From: Pteria penguin
Taxonomy: Eukaryota; Mollusca; Bivalvia; Pterioida; Pteriidae
Assembly (NCBI GenBank): GCA_035048485.1
Contig: CM068593.1
Span: 2,295,535 to 2,359,534 of the forward strand
Direction of reading: 5' to 3'
Length of the DNA stretch: 64,000 nt
Part shown: positions 13,381 to 22,700 of the stretch, piece by piece
How the letters are laid out: each line of letters opens with the position of its first letter
Position numbering within the stretch: the first letter of the stretch is position 1
The notes under the pieces: generated by a model
Told to the model about the DNA's origin: nothing
The model's database searches: none
What the model saw: the letters and a program-made list of their open reading frames with translations, nothing else
Program-made: the position numbers and the translations under genes

Positions 13381-13581
13381 CAGTATTAAACACAAGGGTG
13401 ATGTGGATTGCACGATGTTTTACAATCTCATCTCCTTAATTAAAATTTGAATAAATGATGTGAATTAGCAAGAAAGTATGACTGAGATATTTCCAATTCG
13501 ATTCAAGTATGAATGTATCGACAATCTCAAAAGAATCAGATGTATTATATTAGAATTTTAATTTGTTTGTTGACCTTTTAG

Positions 13582-13733
13582 GTTTTAGGCCAAATGGAAA
13601 TATCGCGGCGCAGATAGCTAGAATTAAAAATGGCACCGTGGAAGATGAACCGGAATCCTACATGTGCGCCTGCTATCCATCCTTCAACTGTGCTCCAAAC
13701 AAGGACTACTGTAACACCACTCGGGGTATAGGG
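13582..13733 (+). CDS. Receptor exon: first half of the cysteine-rich ligand-binding ectodomain
   Basis: Encodes residues running through [18 protein letters not shown] to NTTRGIG, with the closely spaced cysteines of the three-finger fold of TGF-beta family receptors and a possible N-glycosylation site (NGT). The acceptor is the AG at 13580-13581; a second AG at 13587-13588 is an alternative and would change the incoming phase. The donor GTAAGT follows 13733 and leaves phase 0, matching the TGC that opens the next exon at 16672. The last ~25 bases of this exon are the seed of the downstream tandem array. Confidence 0.85.
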
Positions 13734-16700
13734 GTAAGTGATGTAACATCATCCAGGACTTAGGAGTAAGTGATGTAACACCACTCTGGGCATAGGATAA
13801 GTGGTGTAACACTACCCAGGATATAGGAGTAAGTAATGGAACCCTCTGGGCATAGGGTAGTGATGTAACATCATAGTGGTTATAGAGGTAAGTGATATAA
13901 CACCACATGGGACATAGGGGTAAGTGATAGAACATTCTGGGCATAGGGTAGTGATTTGACATTAGAGTGGTTATAGAGGTAAGTGATGTAACACCACATG
14001 GGACATAGGGGTAAGTGATGGAACATCACTCTGGCATAAGGTAGTGATGTAACACCTCTTGGGAACATAGTGATAAGTGATCTAATGCCACTTGGGGCTT
14101 AGGGATAAGTGCTGCAACATCACACAGGACATATAGGTACTGATGTGACACCACATGGGGCATAGGAGTAGTGATGTAACACCACAGAGGTCACAGGGGT
14201 AAATGATATAACACCAGTCCAGACAAGGGATTAGTGATGTAACACCACTCTTGGTACATGGGTAAGTGATAAAACACAACACTGGGTATGGGGTAAGTAA
14301 TGCAACACCACATTGGTCATAGGGGTAAGTGATATAACACATCTCTGGACAAACAGATCAGTGATGTAATACCACTCTGAGTACAGGGGTAAGTGATGTA
14401 ACACCACTTGGGCATAAGGGTAAGTGATTTAACACAACATTGGGTATGGGGAGTAGGTGATGTAACTACATGTGGAATATAGGGGTAGGTGATGTAACAC
14501 CACACAGGTTATAGGGGTCATTGATGCAACATCACATGGGTACATGTATAAGTGATGTAACAACACATGGGATACAGGGGTAAGTGATGTAACACCCTGC
14601 AGGATGTAGGGGGAGGTGATGTGACACCACTCCGGTGGACGAAACACCATACCAGGGTTATACCAGCCATAATATGGTGGTGGTCATTGTTGAGTGGTGG
14701 AGGATAACACCACACCAGGATTATTTTACCTGTTACAAGTATATGGTGATGGCCAGTGTTACGTGATGGAGGATTATCAAGTAGTCCCTTAAGTGCTCAG
14801 ACACTGGGATGAGAGGCTACAGTGAGCTCCAGTGCAGTCCCTTAAGCCCTCAGACACTGGGATGACAGGCTACAGTGAGCTCCAGTGCAGTCCCTTAAGT
14901 CCTCAGACACTGGGATGACAGGCTACAGTGAGCTCCAGTGTAGTACCTTAAGTCCTCAGACACTGGGATGACAGGCTACAGTCATATCAAGTGCAGTCCT
15001 TTCAAGCCCTCACACACTAAGACTCCCTTGATGTAGATTAAGTGTTGATAAAGACAGTGTAGGTCTGACTCTTCTTATAAGATTTCATGCGACACAAGGC
15101 ACACTTGCTGCAATGGTGGAGTATATTTCTTGTAGTGCTGGCGATCCAGATTTGATCCCAGGTCTTGTCAATATATCTGAGTGGTTTGTATTCTGTTCTT
15201 TCCATATGTAGGTTGTATACCCAGTTTGTAAGATGCCAGGAAAGGTCCAGGGTTCAAGTCTCATTATTAGCGTCTTGTCTTTCGAGGTAGACGTGGCAAG
15301 TAAAAATTAGCTTGTTGCATCTGATAGTTGCACTGCATAGGTCTTAATTACTGCATGATTCATCAGACAGATGCCGTCACCATATAAGTAAAATGATCAT
15401 AGTGTGACATAAAAATGACAAGAAGGAAACGAAACGAAACAGAAGTACATTTACTGCCATAGTTGAGAATAATTCTTTTAGTTTGGGTGTTTTAGGTTCA
15501 ATCCCAAATGGTGTCGCTATTTTTTAGGTGGTTGTATGATTCTATCCTTTCTGTTTAGCAAATTGATAATTATTGTCAGCAATTTTTAGTCATGAGATTG
15601 ATAATTTTAAAGAAAATTTGGACGACCTCTGTTATATTTACTGAAGTTTTAAGTTGCTCCAAGAGATTGTAGTGTGTTTTTGACGACTGGACGACTGCTA
15701 ATTTCAAACCATGTACATGTATATACCATGATATGTACATAGACACATATGTATATATATTCATATTTTTATATGCCTGTCATTAGACGGGACTTATTAT
15801 GTTATGGCGCTGTCTGTCCGTGTCCGGGGTCATGTTTCCGGACTTTTTTGCTGTCTTCCAAGATATTGAATTGAAATTTGGCGTCAGTACCAGTTCGAGT
15901 TTTGTTACGATTGACCTACTTTTGACGAATTTATGGCCCTTGGACTTATAAATTTCAAATTTTTTTTAAAAAATTCATTAAAAATCTATTTTTTATCAAA
16001 ACATTATGAAATTTCTCATGAAACAAGTAAAATGTACTAACTATCACATATGTTACGGTTTTTAATACCTTTTTCTTCATTTTGGAGGAATTTATAATTT
16101 TAGGGGGGGGTTGACCATATGTCCTAGGTCATGTTTTCCGGACATTTTTTGCGTCTTTCAAGATAATGAGTTGAAATTTAGTATATAGCTTTATTCCAAG
16201 CGGCGTCAGTACCAGTTCGAGTTTTGTTACAATCGACTTACTTTTGACGGATTTATGGCCCTTGGACTTATAAATTTCAAGATTTTGTTTTGAAACAAGT
16301 AAAATGTACCAACTTCCACATATTTTACAGGTATTGATATCTTTTTCTTCAATTTTGAGAAATTTATAATGTTAGGAGGGGGGGGGGTGAGGTGTTGGGG
16401 GGGGGGGGGGGGGGCTTGTACTAAAAAAAAATTTTTTTGCTGGTCAAGTTCCAAGATCGGTTGGATAGGACCATTTCTGCAGGAGTTATTGCCCTTGGAC
16501 TTATTCCTATGATAAAATGCTATGAAACGCAATTAACTTCAGTAAACGTCAGATGTTTTTCATGAAAATCATGCCAAATGCGAATTGATTCTGTCCAAAT
16601 TAAGCGACGGGTGTATTATGCCACGCTAGGCGTTGCTCTTGTTAATTATTAATTTGGTTTTTTTTTGGTAGTGCTTTGTAGCGAAAGAAGTAACCAGAGG

Positions 16701-19700
16701 TGAAGTGGAGATGAGGAAAGGATGTGGCATGGATGAAAAGAAGCATGTCATGAACTGCCTCGGCAAGCGTCACCACTCGTGGCACACAGAAAATGTAGCG
16801 ATGATGTGCTGCTCATATCAGTGGTGTAATAAATTTGCAGATCCACCCTTCAGGATTGCACCAACAGTGCCTGTACCAGGTGAGAGAGGAAGTGTTATCT
16901 AAGTGTTATCTTTCTTCAATCAACTTGTAGTTTGCTTTCTTCGTACCATAATTATCTGCCCTTTGGGTGGGTAGTAGTCCGAAATTCTCTGTCTTTCTCC
17001 CACTTTTGATGTCGGCGGTTTGTGGGAGAGGGTAAGAGAGACTTTGTTCATCAAAAGATGGAATTTCAGCGATACTAGCAGGTGTCAGGATGTATAAGTC
17101 TCTGGTGACAAACAAACATTTGCACAGCAAACTTGCAGCCTATAATCCAATAAATGAACTTTTAACTCACTCGATCATAGCAATATCTTTTCCAGATAAG
17201 ATCTATAACTTCTTCTTGGCTGCTGTTTAATCAGAAAACACAAGATTTTCCATTTCGCCATTTGTGTACACATTATGAAGTCAGATCTCATCCAACAAGT
17301 CTGAGGTTGCGTCGTGTTTTTTGTACAAAAATGTGTCAGCTGCAGAAGTGTCACAAATGCAAGGTCATGTTCAACGAGATCTGACTTCATACCGTATACA
17401 CAAATGATGAAATGAGAATATTGAATCAGATATGTTTTCAGACAAAAGAAACTAGCAATAATAACACAAACGTCCCAATCCAGGTGTACGGTAAGTTTAG
17501 ATATCAGGCCAAATAAAAATGAACTCTAGTTTCTCAGGTACCACTACATCACTAAACCAGGTGCTGCAAACCAAATTTTTATGTATGGTTTTACAGGTTT
17601 TCCTCTTCCTGTTTTAGTACACCTGAGTCAAAGGCTCAAGTGAGCTATAGTCATAGCGTGCTGTCCGTCGCCCGTCGGTCTGTTGTAAACTTTTCACATT
17701 TTTAACTTCTTCTCAAGATCCACTGAAAAGATTTCTGTGAAATTTGATTGGAATGAAGTACTCATGGTCCCCTTCAAGTGTTTTTTTTTTTCCCAATCCG
17801 TCAACAGGTTGCACCAACAGAGGTAAAAATAGGTCACTGAGGGTATTCTCCTTTGGCAGACTTCCTCTTTGGATCGGGTGCATACAGAGATAATCTGAAT
17901 GCATAGGAATGATCTAGAGGGATGTATGAAGAAGTGTTGTTATTTTTCGTTCTGTTCTGAAATCAAGTTTATGACTTTTTTGCAACAGTTGTTTTGGACT
18001 TAGTAATTTCATTGCAGAAAAGTGTCATGTTCTTCAGTTAATTGATATTGATGATTTTTTGGACTATTTTGATTATAATTATGGTACAGTATATCATTGT
18101 GAGAGAATTTTGTCAATATCTCAATATTTGGATTTTTTATGAATTTTTTAAGACTTCAAAAAAAACAAAAAAACAAGGGGGGTTGGTAATTTTTCATATT
18201 TTCAACCTTTCCTGCAAAATTTCCTGCAAGGATTTTAATAAAACTTGGTAGAAATGAATAATATATGACCCTTTGAATTTTGTCGTTTTCATCCAGACCT
18301 CTTTATAGGTGGTGCCACCACAGTCAAAAGTAGGTCACAAAAAACCCTCCTTTGAGAATCAGTCAACAAAAGGCCCCACCTAAAGAAAATGTCTAACTTG
18401 TTGTCTTGAATCACATCTTGGAGAGAAAAAGCAAATGCTTAGTATCAAAATCACCAGAATGGAATTGCTAAAAAATGTTGTTTTTTATTCTGGTCTGAAA
18501 TAAAATTTGACATATTTTCAACATTTGTGTTGACTTAGTCACAGTAATGCAAAAATAAATAACTTCTTTCTTCCTGCATGACTGATAATCTAGGTACTCA
18601 GGTGAGCGATATAGGCCCATTTTGGGCCTCTTGTTTTTTTATTCTGGTCTGAAAGAAAATTTGACATATTTTCAATTTGTGTTGACTTAGTCACAATATT
18701 GCAAAAATAAATGACTTCTTCCTTCCTCCATGACTGATCATCTAAGTACTCAGGTGAGCGATATAGGCCCACTTGGGCCTCTTGGTTTGTAATCTCATGT
18801 TTAATTTTTTTTTTTTCTTTTCTTTTAGTTTGCAATCAGTGAAATTCGGTTGGTTTCCCGTTTATATCCTGATTGTTTGGGACTGTTTAAAATTTATTCT
18901 TTAAGATTTAAGGAAGTGACAAGTGTGCATTATTAATGCCTGTAGTCAAAATGATCAAAACCATATATGAACTGAACCATCACCCTGTATGTCTGTTCAT
19001 CCATCCGTCTGTCTTTCTTCTATCTTTCTATTCAGGGCATTAGTGTTTAATAGAATTAAGATATGATTCCGTAGTAACAGATAAATACATGTATACATAA
19101 TATTATCTATTTACTGGATAAAAATGAACTTCATTTGTTTTATTCAGTGTCACAAGTGGATGCACCTTGGGACTGGAGGATCATCTTGTCAATAGTGTTC
19201 CCTGTTGCCGTGACGATAACTGCCATTACTATCTTGCTATGGCTTCATTTGCATTATATTCCCAAGCGTCGACGAGAGAGTCAAGAGAATTTGCATGTGC
19301 ACGAGGAGCTGCTACCGGAAGTGTACGGTGGTATTAAAGCCACTCAGGTCGGGGATAGCACCTTACAGGTAGGGCTAGGAACTTTATCCAGAGTTATCTT
19401 TCTTTGCTCTGAAAATATCTCCTTTAGAGTGGTTGTTTGGTTGATTGGTGTTTCACCTCGCTTTCAACAATTTTTCAGTTGTATCGCGACATGGAAGCAG
19501 GAGGTGACCAACCTCTAAACATAGTGGCGCAAGCCGGGATTCGAACACGGATTTAGGTGCCGCAATCCTAGCGCTTAAACACTACACCAAGTCTTCCCCT
19601 TCTCCTTTAGAAGAGCTTCTGCCAGAAGTGTATGGTGGTATTAAAGCCATATAGGTTGGGAAGTGCACATTACAGTTTGGGTTTGGAACTTATCCAGAGT

Positions 19701-22700
19701 TATCTTGCTTTTCTGTAATAAAATGTTTGTGTAGAAGAGCCTCTACCAGAGATAGGTGCTATTTAAGCCAGGCATCCATGATAGCATGTTACAGGTAGGG
19801 GTTGGAAATTTAATCAGAGTTATCTTTCCTTGCTGTGATGATATGTCTATGAGAAGAGCCTCTACCAGAGGTTAAAGGTGCTATTAAAGCCATGCATCAA
19901 GGGATAGCAGGTTATGGGTAGGGGTCAGAACTTTATCCAGAGTTATCTTTCCATACACTGAAAAAATCTCCATGCCAGAAGATCTCCCGTCAAAAGTGTG
20001 TGGTTGTATTCAAAACACACAGATTGATAATTTAGCACTTTACAGGTACAGTGGCGGATTTACAGGGGGGGGGGGGGGGGGCAGGCTCCCCTTTTGCTCA
20101 CATATTTACTAGTAAAAATCCAGATTTTGCACCGAAAATGGCTGAGAAGTTTGGTTAATACCCATTTGGGCCCCCCTTTTCAGTAATCCTGGATCCGCCA
20201 CTAAGGTAGGTATCAGAATTTTATCCAGAGTTATCTTTCCTACATTTTGTAATATATTAATGTTATTATTTATCATTTATAGGAGTTATATGACCAGTCG
20301 TGTACCTCTGGCAGCGGATCAGGGTTACCGTTCTTAGTTCAGGCGACAGTCGCAAGAAGTATCAATCTACTGGAGTGCATTGGTCAGTAGGTCAAGTTTA
20401 CTAGTGTGACAATTTTATATGTCCCCAGTCAGATTGAATCAAAGATTCAGGGTCATCTAATTTTGGCCAGTCTGTCTGTAGCAAAGAACTTTAACATTGG
20501 TGAGAATTTTTGAATTGTAAGAGGTAGGGGTTTTATATTGCACATGCATATTCCTTGGAATAAAACTATTCTGTTTGTACCATACTTTCTGACCTTGTGA
20601 CCGTGAGTGTGACCTTTGACCTACATTTCAAAAACTCTAAAATTGGTTATAACTTTTGATTAGTAAGAGTTAAGACTTTTATCTCACAAGCATATTCCTG
20701 GTGACAAGGACTTTTCGTCAATACAATAAGTTTTGACGTTATAACCTTGACCGTGATTTTGACCCACATTTCATAACTTTGCCTTATTTGGAATTTGTTG
20801 CCACCGGGGCATTCGTGTTTCACAAACACATCTAGTTTAATCAATGCAGTAATTGAGTAAAGGGATCCTTCTGTGATTAAAAACGCTCATTTCAACAGGA
20901 CAGGAGGTAAATTCATTGCGATGGGAGAATGATGTAAATTCATTGAGATTAAACATTACGTCTTCAGAAAAAAAATTTTCGTGGATAAGATATCCCACTA
21001 ATTTTTAAACCAATCAAAATGCGTGTTACATCAAATGATATAATGATTAAAGGAATTAAGATGAAAGCTTTTTCACCCAGTTGATGTGTAATACGCCCCT
21101 CATTGCTTTGTGTAGGTCTGCTATAAAGGTCACAACTGTTTGGCAGTGTATGACATTAGATTCACAAACTTTTTACAAGTAATAATATTGTGATGATATA
21201 TAACATACAAATAAATCACTTACAAAGGCATAATTACTGTTATTTTCCCAAAATTTTAATTTTGTGTAAAAATGTTTTACACACAAATATCAAATTTACC
21301 CAAAATGCACCGATATCTGATCATTTACAAAGTCTAAGCCTTGTTATACATCTCTAATAGCCAATATTGAATTCTTATCATCCCATATGAATTTGTTATC
21401 AGTGAAAACATGCAAAACAAAATGTTGATTATGTGGTTATGAGATCGCTTTTGATGCGTAGATCATGGGCTTTCTGTATATTTTATACATTGTGGTCATC
21501 TGATAATTAAAAAAAAGATTGTATATGAAAGTAACAGCTATAATGCCTTTAAGATTCATGGTGATTTAAGACTCAATTTTTATTTTTTGCAGGCAAGGGA
21601 CGTTATGGTGAGGTATGGCTGGGTAAATACAGCGATGAGAATGTCGCAGTAAAGATTTTCTCCTCGCGAGACGAAGCCAGCTGGAAGAGAGAGACAGAAA
21701 TTTACAACACTGTCCTACTGCGTCATGACTCCATTTTAGGTTACTACGGTGCCGACATGACCAGTCGGAACTCCTGCACACAGCTCTGGCTCATCATGCA
21801 CTACCATGAAAACGGCTCCCTCTACGATCATTTACAACGCACTGTCCTCGACTACGACTCCATGCTATTATTAGCTCATTCTGCAGCCACTGGATTGGTC
21901 CATCTACACTCAGAGATTCATGGGAATCACCGCAAACCTGCCATCGCTCACCGCGACATAAAATCTAAAAATATCCTGGTGAGGAACGACGGTAGGTGTT
22001 GTATCGGAGATTTAGGTTTAGCAGTGACACATACGACAGACACTGGTGTGATTGATTACGGAAGGAATAATAAAGTGGGCACGAAGCGATACATGGCTCC
22101 CGAGTTATTGGATGAAACGTTGAACGTGCATTACTTTGACTCATTTAAAGCTGTGGATGTGTACGCCTTTGGACTTGTTATGTGGGAGATAGCACGTAGA
22201 TGTGAAACTTCAGGTAAAATGTTTCTGCATGATAAGAGATTTACTGTCCCGGTCATCAGTTTTGTGTGTCGGAAAAAGAGCAATACTTTTTTCAAGACAC
22301 TTTGTACTTTCAGATTAACCGTAGTTGTAACATAAAATAGTTCTGGTAATCTGGTATTCTTCAGCATTTAACCGATTTTAATTTAATATAGGTAAGACTC
22401 ACCATTTTGAAAGGGTACACAGAATGTCTTTTTGACAATAAAACTCGGAATATTTATCTTTGAAATTTAGCAAGTCACACAAAAATGGCTAGTGGCTTGG
22501 ACAGTAGGCCAGTATCATATCGATTTATTCAAAAGTTTGAAACCATGCAGACTTGTATCATACAGTGTGATGCATTGTGTTTCAGAAACCATGATCTTGA
22601 AATTAAATGCTATTTATAGAAAATAACGCGAGTGATAATCATCCAGAGAAATATCTACTATGTGATGTCAAGAGTAAACTTACAAATAAATATAGGAGAT

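Larger units (their letters stand above)
1..13581. other. 13.6 kb with repeats only; expected upstream receptor exon not found
   Basis: Apart from the elements listed separately, I find no open frame with recognisable protein features on either strand. The receptor's signal-peptide exon and promoter should lie here or further upstream. The frame at 4,287-4,607 (106 residues, plus) is the longest without repeat content but resembles nothing I know. Confidence 0.5.

Noticed and set aside
13684..14715. Six overlapping minus-strand open frames rich in Tyr, Pro, Cys and Leu
   Set aside because: They follow the period of the splice-donor tandem array and shift frame with it; no start, domain or codon pattern supports a gene.
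22131..22367. Minus-strand frame over the kinase exon, and the plus-strand read-through past 22,213
   Set aside because: The splice donor and family alignment end the exon at 22,213; both frames are incidental.
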